DNA from: Phytohabitans houttuyneae
Lineage (GTDB): Bacteria; Actinomycetota; Actinomycetes; Mycobacteriales; Micromonosporaceae
Assembly: GCF_011764425.1 (NCBI RefSeq)
Contig: NZ_BLPF01000003.1
Span: forward strand, 1,550,001 to 1,614,000
Direction of reading: 5' to 3'
Length of the DNA stretch: 64,000 nucleotides
The position numbers were made by a program, and so were the translations under genes. The notes under the pieces were generated by a model that did not search any database, was not told the DNA's origin, and saw only the letters and a program-made list of their open reading frames with translations. The first letter of the stretch is position 1; every line of letters starts with the position of its first letter. This document shows, piece by piece, positions 1 through 10,200 of this stretch.

Positions 1-43
1 CGCCTACCGCCGCACCTTCCGCGGCCACGGTTGATCCACTGTC

Positions 44-49
44 TACAGT
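44..49 (+). promoter_or_regulatory. -10 box of a leaderless promoter
   Basis: TACAGT lies exactly 6 nt before the GTG at 56. This TANNNT-N6-start geometry recurs in the window and fits a leaderless transcript. No clear -35 is visible. Confidence 0.5.
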
Positions 50-55
50 CGAGGC

Positions 56-1951
56 GTGACACTGGCTGCCGACTGGGGTGACGTACCCACCTGGCTCTCC
101 TCGATCGCGACGATCCTGGCGCTGCTGTTCGCCGCGCTCGCCGCCCTCGGGGCGCAGCGGGTGTACCGCATCGAGTCGGAGCGCGACCGGGTGGCGGCCG
201 ACGCCCGGCGGCAGCAGGAGGCGTTCCAGCGGCGTACGCAGGCGGCGCTCGTGTCGGCGTGGTGGGGTTGGGACCGCGACCGGTGGGGCGCGTTCGTGCG
301 CAACGCCTCCGAGACGCCGGTCTACCAGGTCAGCCTCACCGTGCTGGACGTGCACGACCCCAACGTCGGCGAGCGCGTCGACCTGCCGATCGTGCCGCCG
401 TCGGCCGACCCGGCCTTCCACCCCAGCGAGCTGGGCACCGGGCTGATCGCCGACGGGGCACGGGCGGTCGACTACCGGGTGGAGGTCACGTTCACCGACT
501 CGGCCGGCGTGCGGTGGATCCGCGACCAGCTCGGCCGCCTCTCCGAGCTGCGGCCCGAGGTGCTCATCTGGGCGGACCAGCGGCGGGCCGACGCGCTGCG
601 CAGGTTCGCCGCGGACTTCCTCGCCACCCACGGGGTACGGCTGCGCTTCCGCACCGAGCAGCTGGAGCGGCTGCACGCGCTGCTGGTCGACGGCGGCGAC
701 GGCGACGAGGTGCCGGACGTGGTGGTCGGCCCGCACGACTGGGTCGGCGACCTGGCCGCGCGCGGGCTGATCGAGCCGCTGGTCATGTCGCACCGCCGGC
801 GGGAGGCGTTCCTGCCCGAGGCGATCGAGGCGATGACGTGGAACGGCGAGCTGTACGGCGTGCCGTACGCCCTCGACACCGCCGTGCTGCTGCGCAACAC
901 CGACCTGGCGCCGGAGCAGCCCGCGACGTTCGAGGAGCTGCTCGCCTCGGGCCAGGCGCTGCGGGCGGCCGGGCGGGCCGACGAGGCGCTCGTCGTGCAG
1001 GTGGGCGCGGAGGGCGACCCGTACTACATGTACCCGCTGCTGCTCGCCGCCGGCGGCTGGCTATTCGGGCGGGACGCGGCCGGCCGGCCCGACCCGACGC
1101 GGCTAGGCGTGACCGCGCCGGAGACGGTGGCCGCGTTCGCGCGCATCCGGGGGCTGGGCGCGCGGGGTGCGGGCGTGCTGCGCCGGGAGATCGACAAGGA
1201 CCGGGCCACCGCGCTGTTCGAGGCCGGGCGCACGCCGTACCTCATCTGCGCCTCGCGGGTGGTCACCGACGCCCGCCGCGCGGGGCTGTCGTTCGCGGTG
1301 GGGCCGGTGCCGGCGTACGAGGGGCACGCGGCGGTGCGGCCGTTCACGTCGGTGCACGGGTTCTTCCTCACCAAGCGCGGGCGCAACAAGACGATCGCGC
1401 AGGACCTCGCCGCGCACTACCTGACCCGTACCGACGTGGCACAGGCCCTGTACGACCTGCAGCCCCGCCCGCCGGCACTGCGCAGCGCCCTCGACGAGGT
1501 GGTCGCGCGGGACGCGGTGATGGCCGCCTTCTACGCCGAGTGCCGGTCCGGCGACCCGATGCCCTCGCGCCCGGAGATGCGCCAGGTGTGGACCGCACTG
1601 GCCAGGGCCGAGGTCGACCTGGTGGAGGGCGCCGAGGTGGAGCCGGTGGTCCGCCGCCTGGCCCAGTCCCTGCAGGACGCCCTGCCGGCGGCGCGCCTTC
1701 CCGCTCCCCGCGGGCCGGACAACCCCCCGTTGATCAGCGACCGCGTGCCCGGACGCGCCGCCCCACACGCCCACCAACTCCCTGATCAACCGGGGATAGG
1801 GGGTCAGGGGACTACCGTCACCGGCCAGCGGCCGGACTTGACCAGGCGGATGGCCAGGGAGCCGGCGAACCGGTGGCCGGCGCGCATCGAGGCGCCGACG
1901 ATGACGCCGTCGGCGTTCACCTCGGTGGCGACGCGGACCAGTTCTGAGTAG
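56..1951 (+). CDS. Membrane-anchored extracellular-solute-binding-like protein with read-through tail
   Basis: The GTG start follows a TACAGT box by 6 nt. Residues about 13-35 form one membrane helix, followed by a strongly basic, coiled-coil-prone stretch (about 36-70, many Arg). Residues about 70-160 form a beta-rich segment. From about 165 to 540 there is a bacterial solute-binding-protein fold of the maltose/ABC type 2 class, with typical motifs such as NGELYGVPYALD and TSVHGFFLTK. There is no signal-peptidase site or lipobox. The positive-inside rule places the binding domain in the cytoplasm, which is odd for this family, and no transporter permease is nearby. Residues from about 559 on are encoded by a 62-bp palindromic repeat and then by the antisense of the convergent uspA gene, so they are probably not native. 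Ligand unknown. Confidence 0.6.
   Translation: MTLAADWGDVPTWLSSIATILALLFAALAALGAQRVYRIESERDRVAADARRQQEAFQRRTQAALVSAWWGWDRDRWGAFVRNASETPVYQVSLTVLDVHDPNVGERVDLPIVPPSADPAFHPSELGTGLIADGARAVDYRVEVTFTDSAGVRWIRDQLGRLSELRPEVLIWADQRRADALRRFAADFLATHGVRLRFRTEQLERLHALLVDGGDGDEVPDVVVGPHDWVGDLAARGLIEPLVMSHRRREAFLPEAIEAMTWNGELYGVPYALDTAVLLRNTDLAPEQPATFEELLASGQALRAAGRADEALVVQVGAEGDPYYMYPLLLAAGGWLFGRDAAGRPDPTRLGVTAPETVAAFARIRGLGARGAGVLRREIDKDRATALFEAGRTPYLICASRVVTDARRAGLSFAVGPVPAYEGHAAVRPFTSVHGFFLTKRGRNKTIAQDLAAHYLTRTDVAQALYDLQPRPPALRSALDEVVARDAVMAAFYAECRSGDPMPSRPEMRQVWTALARAEVDLVEGAEVEPVVRRLAQSLQDALPAARLPAPRGPDNPPLISDRVPGRAAPHAHQLPDQPGIGGQGTTVTGQRPDLTRRMAREPANRWPARIEAPTMTPSAFTSVATRTSSE
1729..1790. repeat. 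62-bp palindromic repeat, copy A
   Basis: It begins GTTGATCAG and ends CTGATCAAC, giving perfect 9-bp outer arms with imperfect inner pairing. Copy B at 50616-50677 has the same length and matches at 51 of 62 positions by hand alignment. It lies 13 nt past the uspA stop on the minus strand and inside the 3' run-on of the gene on the plus strand. It may act as a bidirectional terminator or be a REP/MITE-like repeat. Confidence 0.75.
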
Positions 1952-2250
1952 GGGTCGCCGTAGACCTCCTGGAAGGTGGCGCGCACGCCGGTCGACACGG
2001 CCGCCTCCTCGACCTGCCGGCGCAGGTCCTCGGCGAACTCGTGGTCGGCCTGCCGCGCCACCGCCGCCGCGCCGGGCGCGAGGCCGACGAAGGCGCCGGG
2101 GCGGGAGACGTACACGACGACGAGGCGGGAGCGCTGGCGGCGGGCCAGGCCGGCCGCGTACGCACCGGCGCGCATCGACGTGGTCGAGCCGTCGACGCCC
2201 ACGACGAGCACCGCGGGACCGTCCGTCCCGAGCTCGAACTCGTGCGTCAC
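1804..2250 (-). CDS. Universal stress protein, UspA family
   Basis: A single Usp domain of 148 residues. It opens with the VLVVGVDGS strand-loop and ends with a VIVGASM...GHRFAGS...PVTVVP segment, equivalent to the family's ATP-binding G-2x-G-9x-G-S/T motif; the second glycine of that motif is replaced here. The start is GTG at 2250. It is the last gene of a minus-strand run ndh-MFS-adh-usp, 21 nt after the alcohol dehydrogenase stop. Usp proteins of this kind typically accumulate under starvation or low oxygen, and the dehydrogenase neighbours suggest a redox-stress role, which is inference. Confidence 0.85.
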   Translation of the reverse strand: MTHEFELGTDGPAVLVVGVDGSTTSMRAGAYAAGLARRQRSRLVVVYVSRPGAFVGLAPGAAAVARQADHEFAEDLRRQVEEAAVSTGVRATFQEVYGDPYSELVRVATEVNADGVIVGASMRAGHRFAGSLAIRLVKSGRWPVTVVP

Positions 2251-2271
2251 GCGCCTAAGTATGGAGGTGGA

Positions 2272-3279
2272 TCACGGGACCAGCACGGCGGCCCCGTTGA
2301 CCCGGTCGGCGGCCAGGTCGGCGAGCGCGGTGCCGGCGGCCTCCAGCGGGTAGGGCGTGGTGGTGACGCGCAGCGGGTGCGCGGCGGCGAAGGCGAGGAA
2401 GTCGCGCCCGTCCGCGCGCGTGTTCGCGGTGACGCTGCGCACCTGCCGCTCCTGGAAGAGGTGGCGCTCGTAGTTCAGCGGCGGGATGTCGGTGAGGTGG
2501 ATGCCGGCGATCGCGAGCGTGCCGCCGCGGTCGAGGGCGGCGAGCGCGACCGGTACGAGGTCGCCGACCGGCGCGAAGAGGATGGCGGCGTCGAGCGGCT
2601 CGGGCGGCGGTTCGTCCGCACCGCCCGCGGAGGCGGCACCGAGGTCGAGCGCGAGCGCGCGGGCGGCGGCCGCCCGGGTGAGCACGTGCACCCGCGCGCC
2701 CTGCGCGAGGGCGACCTGGGTGGCGAGGTGGGCGGAGGCGCCGAAGCCGTACACGCCGAGGCGGCCGCCGGGCGGCAGGTCGGCGCGGCGCAGCGCCCGG
2801 AAGCCGATGATGCCGGCGCACAGCAGCGGGGCGACCTCGGCGTCGGAGTAGCGCTCGGGCAGCCGGTATACGTATGCGGCCGGGGCGACCGTGTACTGCG
2901 CGTACCCGCCGTCCGCGTCCCAGCCGGTGTAGCGGGACTCGGTGCAGAGGTTCTCCGCGCCGCGCAGGCAGTACACGCAGTGGCCGCAGGTGTGCCGCAG
3001 CCACGCCACGCCGACCCGCTCCCCCTCGCCGAACCCCTCGACGCCGTCGCCGAGCGCGACCACCTCACCCACGATCTCGTGGCCGGGGGTGACGCCGGGG
3101 CGGTGCACGGGCAGGTCGCCCTCCGCCACATGCAGGTCCGTGCGGCAGACGGCACACGCCCGTACCCGCAGAAGCAACTCACCCACGTCGGGCTCCGGGC
3201 GGCGCCGGACCACCGCGCGGAGGGGGTCCGTGGCGATCGGGCCCGGCTGCCGCACCTCCCACGCCAGCATGTCGCTCAT
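2272..3279 (-). CDS. Zinc-dependent alcohol dehydrogenase (MDR superfamily)
   Basis: 335 residues. It has the catalytic zinc ligands (Cys in CAVCRTDLH and the GHE motif), the four structural-zinc cysteines in [15 protein letters not shown], and a nucleotide-binding loop [10 protein letters not shown]. It should oxidise or reduce alcohols/aldehydes with NAD(P). The ATG at 3279 overlaps the stop of the upstream MFS gene in ATGA, so the two are translationally coupled. A second in-frame ATG lies three codons in. Fusion-like longer frames upstream are run-on, not coding. Its place next to a Usp gene and a type II NADH dehydrogenase suggests NADH balancing under respiratory stress (inference). Confidence 0.88.
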   Translation of the reverse strand: MSDMLAWEVRQPGPIATDPLRAVVRRRPEPDVGELLLRVRACAVCRTDLHVAEGDLPVHRPGVTPGHEIVGEVVALGDGVEGFGEGERVGVAWLRHTCGHCVYCLRGAENLCTESRYTGWDADGGYAQYTVAPAAYVYRLPERYSDAEVAPLLCAGIIGFRALRRADLPPGGRLGVYGFGASAHLATQVALAQGARVHVLTRAAAARALALDLGAASAGGADEPPPEPLDAAILFAPVGDLVPVALAALDRGGTLAIAGIHLTDIPPLNYERHLFQERQVRSVTANTRADGRDFLAFAAAHPLRVTTTPYPLEAAGTALADLAADRVNGAAVLVP

Positions 3280-4736
3280 CCTGGCGATTGTTCCCCGACC
3301 TGGCGCGGCGGCGGGCCGGTAACGGCGCAATGGACCGGGACCGGCTCGTCGCGGGCCACCCGGCGCGGCACCCAGGCCACCGCGGCGGCGGCGCCGGCCA
3401 CCAGGAGGCCGGCGCAGATCAGCATGGCGTTGCGGTACACCGGCGCGAGGTCGCCGGCGTCGGTGAGGCTGCCGGTGCCGATGCCGGCGGCGAGCGGGAG
3501 TGTCGCGACGGCGAGCAGGCCGGCGGCGCGGGCCACGGCGTTGTTGACGCCGCTGGCGATGCCGGCGTGCCGCTCGGGCACCGAGCCCAGCGCGGTCGCG
3601 GTGAGCGGCGCCACGGTCAGCGACAGGCCGAGGCCGAGCAGGATCGCGGCGGGCAGCACGTCCACCGCGTAGTCCGCGCCGGCGCCGACCCGGGACAGCA
3701 GCACCAGCGCGACCGCGCACAGCAGCGGGCCGGCGGTCATCGGGATGCGCGGGCCGATCCGCTGGCCCAGCGCGCCGGCCCGGGCGGAGAGCACCAGCAT
3801 CAGCGCGGTGACCGGCAGCAGCGCGGTGCCCGCCGCGAGCGGGCTGAAGCCGGCCACGACCTGGAGGTTGAGCACCACCAGGAAGAACACGCCGCCGAGC
3901 GCCGCGTACACGGCGAAGGTGACCAGGTTGGCCGCGGTGAACGGCCGGATCCGGAAGATCTCGAGCGGCAGCATCGGGTGGCTGGAGCGGCGTTCGACGA
4001 GCAGGAACGCGGCGATCCCGCCGACCCCGACCGCGAGCGTGGCCAGCACGACCGGCGAGCCGGGCCCCTCGGCGGCCCACGCGGTGAAGCCGTAGGTGAG
4101 GCCGGCGAGCCCGGCCGCGCCGGTGACCACGCCGGCGATGTCGAGGCGCGGCGCGGCGTCGGGGTTCGAGGACTCGGGCACGTGCCGCAGCGCGACGTAG
4201 ACGACCAGCGCGGCGAGCGGCACGTTGATCAGGAAGACCCACCGCCACGACGCCGCGCCGACCAGCCACCCGCCGAGGAACGGGCCGATCGCACCCGCCA
4301 CCCCCGCCATGCCCGACCACGCGCCGATCGCCTTGGCGCGGTCGTCGGAGTCGAACGACGCCTCCAGGATCGCCAGCGAGCCGGGCGTGAGCAGCGCGCC
4401 GCCGACACCCTGCAGGACGCGGGCGGCGATCAGCGTCTCGTCGTTGGGCGCGAGGCCGCACAGCAGCGAGGCGACGGCGAACCAGGCGACGCCGATCACG
4501 AACACCCGGCGGCGCCCGTAGCGGTCGCCGAGCGAGCCGCCGAGCAGGATGAGGGCGGCGAGGCTGAGCGTGTACCCGTTGACCGTCCACTGCAGAGCCG
4601 CCGCGCCGGCCTCGAAGTCCTCGCCGATCCGGGGCAGCGCGATGTTGACCACGGTGGCGTCGAGGAACGTGAGGCCCGAGCCGAGCACGGTGGCCAGCAG
4701 GACCCACCGGCCGGCGGCCTCCGCGTACCGCACCAT
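3276..4736 (-). CDS. MFS drug-exporter-like transporter (DHA2/EmrB type)
   Basis: 486 residues, highly hydrophobic. The first helix carries [17 protein letters not shown], followed by [15 protein letters not shown] (motif A), [11 protein letters not shown] (motif B) and GPFLGGWL (motif C), the hallmark set of drug:H+ antiporters of the 14-helix class. Substrate cannot be read from sequence. The start ATG is 2 nt after the ndh stop and its own stop overlaps the alcohol dehydrogenase start, so it is the middle of a tight operon. An exporter embedded between redox enzymes may remove a toxic quinone or aldehyde, but that is conjecture. Confidence 0.85.
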   Translation of the reverse strand: MVRYAEAAGRWVLLATVLGSGLTFLDATVVNIALPRIGEDFEAGAAALQWTVNGYTLSLAALILLGGSLGDRYGRRRVFVIGVAWFAVASLLCGLAPNDETLIAARVLQGVGGALLTPGSLAILEASFDSDDRAKAIGAWSGMAGVAGAIGPFLGGWLVGAASWRWVFLINVPLAALVVYVALRHVPESSNPDAAPRLDIAGVVTGAAGLAGLTYGFTAWAAEGPGSPVVLATLAVGVGGIAAFLLVERRSSHPMLPLEIFRIRPFTAANLVTFAVYAALGGVFFLVVLNLQVVAGFSPLAAGTALLPVTALMLVLSARAGALGQRIGPRIPMTAGPLLCAVALVLLSRVGAGADYAVDVLPAAILLGLGLSLTVAPLTATALGSVPERHAGIASGVNNAVARAAGLLAVATLPLAAGIGTGSLTDAGDLAPVYRNAMLICAGLLVAGAAAAVAWVPRRVARDEPVPVHCAVTGPPPRQVGEQSPG

Positions 4737-4738
4737 GA

Positions 4739-6040
4739 TCAGATGGTACGGACCTCGGGCTGCGTCGTGTCCAGCGGGACCGCGGGGGCCCGCACAAGTC
4801 CAAGTTGGACGGTCTCGCGCCGCAGCACGGCGTTGAGCGCCCAGTCCGCGGCGGTACGCACCCGGTTGCCCGGCATCGCCAGGAGGTGGTAGCCCGACGT
4901 GACCGCCTTCGCCACCGGCCCGCCGAGCGGGATGCCGAGCGGGTCGGCCGCCGCCTGCACGCCGCCGAGGTCGACGACGAAGCCGAGGTCGTGGTGCTTG
5001 TACGCGCGCGGCCGGCCCTTGCCGTACGACGCGGCGATGTTGTGCGCGGCGAGCCTGCCCTGCCGGCTGGCGTGCTGCGCGGTCATCGCGGTGATCTCGC
5101 CGGGCCGGGTCAGGTCGGGCACCGCCGCGGCGTCGCCGCAGGCCAGCACCTCGGGCCGGCCGGGCACGCCGAGGTACTCGTCGACCACCAGCCGCCCCTT
5201 GTTGGTGGGCAGGCCGAGGTCGGCCACGAGCGGGTCCGGCCGCACGCCGACACACCACACGAGCGTGCGGGTGGGCACGAAGCTCCCGTCGCTGAGGTGT
5301 ACGCCCTCGTGCGTGGCCTCCTTCACCGAGCACCCCGTCCGCACGTCGACGTCGCGCTCGCGCAGCACCCGGTCGGCGGTGCGGGACAGCCGCTCGTCGA
5401 GCTCGGGCAGCACGCGGCCGGCCACGTCCAGCAGCATCCACCGCACCGGGTCGTCGGCCAGCCGCGGGTGGCGGGCGACCAGGTCCCGGGTGAACAGCGC
5501 GCCGTGCGCGGCCACCTCCGTGCCGGTGTAGCCGGCGCCCACCACCACGAACGTCAGCCGCGCCGCCCGCTCGCCCCGGTCGTCGGCGGCGTCGGCGAGC
5601 TCGACCTGGCGGGTGACGTGGTCGCGCAGGTACAGGGCCTCGAAGATGCCGCGGAACCCGTGCGCGTGCTCGGCCACGCCCGGGATCGGCAGCAGCTTGT
5701 TGACGCTGCCGGCGGCGAGCACGAGCCGGTCGTACCGCAGGTCGCCGCCGCCGCCCTCCGGGTCGGTGTACTCCACGCGCCGCCCGTCGAGGTCGACGGC
5801 CGTCGCCTTGCCCAGCGCCAGCCGCACCCGGTCGCCGATCGTGCCGGGGATCGACACCGCGATCCGCCGCGCCTCCAGCCCGGACGCGGCGACCTCCGGC
5901 AGCAGCGGCAGGTACAGGAAGTAGTCGGTCGGGTTGAGCAGCACGATGTCCGCCGCCCCTTTGGAGAGGCGGGCCAGCTTCCGTGCGCACTGGTAGCCGG
6001 CGAACCCGGCCCCGACGATGACGATCCGCGGACGAGCCAT
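4739..6040 (-). CDS. ndh: Type II NADH:quinone oxidoreductase (Ndh-2)
   Basis: 433 residues, single-subunit FAD enzyme that passes electrons from NADH to membrane quinone without proton pumping. Visible motifs: N-terminal FAD-binding [14 protein letters not shown], second nucleotide-binding [13 protein letters not shown] around residue 165, and the C-terminal FAD-contacting [10 protein letters not shown] followed by TAQHASRQG. The C-terminal part resembles the amphipathic membrane-docking region. A strong AGGAGAGG ribosome site lies about 8 nt upstream of the ATG. It heads the minus-strand operon ndh-MFS-adh-usp. Assignment to Ndh-2 is firm; the exact quinone is not visible. Confidence 0.9.
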   Translation of the reverse strand: MARPRIVIVGAGFAGYQCARKLARLSKGAADIVLLNPTDYFLYLPLLPEVAASGLEARRIAVSIPGTIGDRVRLALGKATAVDLDGRRVEYTDPEGGGGDLRYDRLVLAAGSVNKLLPIPGVAEHAHGFRGIFEALYLRDHVTRQVELADAADDRGERAARLTFVVVGAGYTGTEVAAHGALFTRDLVARHPRLADDPVRWMLLDVAGRVLPELDERLSRTADRVLRERDVDVRTGCSVKEATHEGVHLSDGSFVPTRTLVWCVGVRPDPLVADLGLPTNKGRLVVDEYLGVPGRPEVLACGDAAAVPDLTRPGEITAMTAQHASRQGRLAAHNIAASYGKGRPRAYKHHDLGFVVDLGGVQAAADPLGIPLGGPVAKAVTSGYHLLAMPGNRVRTAADWALNAVLRRETVQLGLVRAPAVPLDTTQPEVRTI

Positions 6041-6275
6041 TGATCAACCTCTCCTGCTCGGGTGGTCTCTCGGGGTTTGGAAGGCGGCCGCCTGGGATAC
6101 CTCAAGTGTGGCGCCGTATGGTCGGCCGCGGAGGTCACTTCCGCCGGTCCGGCTTCCTCCCCGGGGGCGCCAGGCGGGGCCCGGTCGGCAGGGGATGCCT
6201 CAACACGAGCCCGGGCTCCGCTCTCAACCCCCTGTCCGCGCTCTGCTACCCGGGTGATCCGCGGGCAAACCTCGC

Positions 6276-6281
6276 TACGCT
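6276..6281 (+). promoter_or_regulatory. -10 box of a leaderless promoter
   Basis: TACGCT, exactly 6 nt before the GTG at 6288. The rest of the 247-bp gap 6041-6287 holds the ndh ribosome site and presumably the ndh promoter; I see nothing else in it. Confidence 0.5.
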
Positions 6282-6287
6282 CCCGGT

Positions 6288-7157
6288 GTGACCGACGCCG
6301 ACACCGCGCCGCCGCCGCGCGCCCACGTCCGCCCGGACGGCACCCGCCTGTACGCCAGCGCCATCTACGCGACGGTGCTCGGCCACCGCCCCCTCCGCCT
6401 CGACCTGCGCGTCCCCGCCGGCGCCGGCCCGTGGCCGGTCGCCATCTGGGTGCACGGCGGCGGGTGGCGCACGGGCGACCGCCGCATTCTGCCGGCCACC
6501 ATCGCCCCGTTGCGGTTCTTCGAGCGCATCCAGCAGCGGGGGTACGCGGTCGCGAGCGTCGACTACCGCCTGTCCGCCGAGGCGCACTTCCCCGCTCAGC
6601 TGCACGACGTGAAGGCGGCGGTCCGGTGGCTGCGCGCCTTCGCCGCCGACCTCGACCTGGACGCCGGCCGCTTCGCGGTGTGGGGCGAGTCCGCGGGCGC
6701 GCACCTGGCCGCACTCGCCGCGCTGACGCCCGACCACGCCACGCTGGAGGGCGACGTGGGGCTGACCGGCGTGTCGAGCGCGGTGCACGCGGCCGTCGAC
6801 TGGTACGGCGTCACCGACATCCTCGCGATGGGCGGCCGAAACCCGGAGAGCCCGTCGGCGCAGCTGCTCGGCGCGCCGCCGGCCGAGGTGCCCGACCTGG
6901 CGAGGCTGGCCAGCCCGACCGAACACACCCATCCGGACGCGCCGCCGTTCCTGTGCGTGCACGGCACCGACGACCGCGTCGTGCCCTACTCACAGAGCGA
7001 ACACCTGGCCGCGCTGCTGCACGCGTACGGCCTGCGCTGCGACCTGCACCCGGTGCCCGGCGCCGACCACATCTTCGAGGGCGCCCCGGACGTGGCCGCC
7101 CTGATCGACGCGTCGATCGACTTCCTGGACGACACCCTCAAACCCACGAGGCATTGA
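6288..7157 (+). CDS. Alpha/beta hydrolase, carboxylesterase (BD-FAE/HSL-like)
   Basis: 289 residues. The oxyanion motif HGGGW lies at 56-60, the nucleophile elbow GESAG has Ser135, an acid residue sits in HGTDDRVVP and the last His in PGADHIFEG, so a full Ser-Asp-His triad can be assigned. No signal peptide, so it should be cytoplasmic. The GTG start lies 6 nt after a TACGCT box, implying a leaderless mRNA. It stands alone, convergent with the large STAND gene. Small-ester hydrolysis is the likely chemistry; natural substrate unknown. Confidence 0.85.
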   Translation: MTDADTAPPPRAHVRPDGTRLYASAIYATVLGHRPLRLDLRVPAGAGPWPVAIWVHGGGWRTGDRRILPATIAPLRFFERIQQRGYAVASVDYRLSAEAHFPAQLHDVKAAVRWLRAFAADLDLDAGRFAVWGESAGAHLAALAALTPDHATLEGDVGLTGVSSAVHAAVDWYGVTDILAMGGRNPESPSAQLLGAPPAEVPDLARLASPTEHTHPDAPPFLCVHGTDDRVVPYSQSEHLAALLHAYGLRCDLHPVPGADHIFEGAPDVAALIDASIDFLDDTLKPTRH

Positions 7158-7202
7158 CCGAGGCGTCGGCCTCCGCGCCAACCACGTGGCCTGACCCGCA
7201 GC

Positions 7203-10200
7203 TCAGGTCTCCTGCTCGTCGTCCGTACCCCCGCCGCCAGCCCCCAGCCGGTCGTTGAGCCGTGACGCCCGTCCGCGTACTCCCTGGGCCTCCACATCAC
7301 GGCCTGCCCTGGCCAGGAGCGTGCCGAGCCGGAGCAGCTCCCGGACCGCTTCCGGACCCAGCTCGAGACGCCCACGTTCGGCCAGGTCCGCCAAAATGTC
7401 GATGCCTTGACGTCGGTGCAGGAGGCTCTCCGGCGTGGCCTTCTTCTCGTTCGGCTGCAGCTCGGCGGCGAGGCGCAAGTGGAGGCGCGCCAGGCTTGGC
7501 AGGTACTCGTCGGGGTCGTCCTGGCTGAGCTCCTCGTAAACTGCCGTCACCTCGCGTAGCAGCGTCAGGCGGTCGAGTCGCCCGTCGGCCGGCAGTTCCA
7601 GCCGTGCCAGCAGGGCCTCGGCCAGCGCCGGCCGATGCGCGGCGACGTTGGCAGCGACGTCCCGGTGGTATCTCAACGCCAGGTCCGCGTCGGCGGCGCA
7701 CCCCCGGTCGTTACCTACCTGGGCTCTGAGGTAGGCGCGAAACATCAGTACCGTGGCGAGATCGGCCAGGTGCAGGTCGGGACGCTCGCGTGCTAGTTCC
7801 TCGAACCACACCACCGCTGCGTTGGTCAGCCGCATCGGACGAGCACCGTCGCCGGAAGGGTCGTCGCGGGGTAGCAGCCGCGCCAGCAGCACCGCTGACG
7901 CCGCCAGCTCCAGCCGGGTCGAAGCGAGGTCGCGCACCTCCTGACTCAGGGCGAATGCCTGCTCGGCCGCAGCCAACGCACCGGCTCGGTCGGTTGGCAG
8001 GAGCCGCTCGGCGAGCCACCGCAGGCGTGCCGACTGGCCGGCGGCGTGGTCGCGCGGGGCATTGTCGACCAGCGTGTCGCCGAGGTTGATCGCCTCCGCG
8101 AGGCGCTCTTCCGCGCGTTGCTCGTACCCCTCCATCGAGGCGTGCAGGTGAGCCGAGAGGTCGAGTGCGGCGAGGAGGGCGTCGCGGTACCGCTCGGGAC
8201 TCTCGGCCGCGAGCGCGCTGTAGCAGAGAACCGCCTCTTCTGCTGCAGCCGCCGCGGCCAACGGCGACAGGACGTCGGTGGGCATGCTGGCCTGTAACAT
8301 CGCCAACGCGGCCAGATCGGCCCGGCTTTCGGCTCGCCCCATCCGGACGAGCTGGCGGTACACCGTCCGGGCGCGCTCAGCGGCCGGCGCCCCTTCGCTG
8401 AACCGCTCCGCGTCCACGTACTGCTCGGCGAGCGTGCGCAGTGCGGCGGCCAGCACGACCTGCTCAGGGTCCGTGGTGTCGCATGCCTCGACGGCGCCCT
8501 CGGCCGCGGCGATGCTTTCCGCCGAACGACCGGCGGCGGCCTCGCGGTGGGCCAGCGTGATCAGCGCGCGCGCCAGGGCGACGTGGCCCGACTGGCCGGC
8601 CTCGCCGAGATCCCGTACGGCGCGGGCGGCGAGGGCGGCACTCTCGTCCACCAGCCGCGTGGCACCCGTCCGGTCAGCCGCTTCGCCGAGCACGATGGCG
8701 AGGTTGTTGCGGATACCTGCGATCGTGGCCGGATCGAGCTGGTCAGCCGCTTCCAGCGCCTGCCGGGCCAATGGCTCGCTCTCCTGCGGCACACCTTGCC
8801 GTCCGCGTAACACGGCGGCGTTGCTCAGGGCACCGGCGAGTGCCGCCCGGTACTCCTGCTGCCCGCGCTCGACGAGCCTCCGGTACCCCTGCGCGGCCTC
8901 CATCGAGGCGTCGGCGGCATAGTCCACCTGGCCCGCCTCGTCATAGCGGCGGGCGAGGGTGTGCAGCGCGAGGCACAGTGGCGCGGACACCATCTGCTTC
9001 GCCGCCGTGGTGGCGGCCCGGTGCTTGCTCACGCTCTCGTGCGCGGCGGCCAACGCATCCGGCCCACGCCCAATGGCCGCGTACCGGTCGGAGAGGCGCC
9101 GCAGGGCCTCGGCGCAGTCCGTCGAGGTCGCGTCGTGGCGCTGCTCGTCCAGCCTGCGGTAAGCGAACACCGCGCGCTCGGCGGCCTGTGCCGCCTCGCC
9201 GCCTCGGCCGGCCTCGGCGAGCCGCCCGGCGCAGACCTCAAGCGCGGCGGCGAAGGGACGCAGGTACGCACGTGGGTCCGCACCAGCCAGTCCCTCGTAC
9301 AGGCCGGCCGCCTCGGCCATCGCTGCGGCCGCGGCCCCCGGCCGCCCGCAGGTGGCGAGGGCATCCGACAGACCGCACAGCACCGCGCCGGCCGCATCGA
9401 GGTCCACCGTGTCCCCGGACCGGTGCTCGCGGGCGGCTTCCTCGTATGCCTCGACCGCGCCCTCCGGATCGCCGCCGTCGAGGCGCAGCACCGCCAGGAA
9501 CTCCAGGTCGGCGGCGAGCCACGGGGAGAACCGGCGGTCGGTCGCGGCGGCGGCGCGGCAGACGCCGGTGGCTTCCAACGCCGCCTTGGTGGCGCCCTCC
9601 ATGTCGCCGAGCGCCAGCTCCCGCTCGCCCAGCACACGCAGCGCGGTGCGCAGCCCGCGCACGACGGCGGGGCCGGGCGTGGTGTCGCACAGTGCGCGGT
9701 GTCGGTCTACGGCCTCACTCGCGGCGGCCCGGGCCTCAGCATGACGGTCGACCGCTGCCAGCGCCCGGGACAGGGACACGAGCTCGGTCGCCAGGCGGGA
9801 CCAGGCCTGCCGCTGGCCGCCCTCGCCGGCCCGCCGGTGCTCGTCAGTGATCCGAGCGCGCAGCAGCACCTCCACCTCGCAGAGCGCACCGGCCGGGGCG
9901 GGAATCGCGTCGGCCAGGGTCGCCGCCGCTTCGGTCGGCAGATCGTCGCGGCTGGCCACATCGCGCAGGACCGCGACGAGCGGAGCCGGCGCCTCGGTCA
10001 CGGACACGGCGACGACCGCGGCGGTGCCGAGGCCCGCCGGATCGTCGCCGAGGACGTCCCGGAGCAGCGCGGCCGGGGCGCTGTGATTGTCGGCGGCCTC
10101 GGCCAATCGCGCGAGCGCGTACGTAAGCCGCTCCGCACCCAGGCGGCGCAACGCAGCCGAAAACTCGGCCTCCCCGCACGCCACCGCCAGCCGTCGAGCG

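Noticed and set aside
2272-4803. An 843-residue reading frame joining the alcohol dehydrogenase to upstream sequence
   Set aside because: The upstream part is an Arg/Pro-rich out-of-frame run inside the MFS gene; the real start is ATG 3279 in an ATGA overlap.
3276-6047. A 923-residue frame suggesting an Ndh-MFS fusion
   Set aside because: The part over ndh is a shadow frame; MFS begins at 4736, 2 nt after the ndh stop.
6041-6287. A DosR-like hypoxia operator upstream of ndh
   Set aside because: I looked for a palindromic GGGAC-type box and found none.
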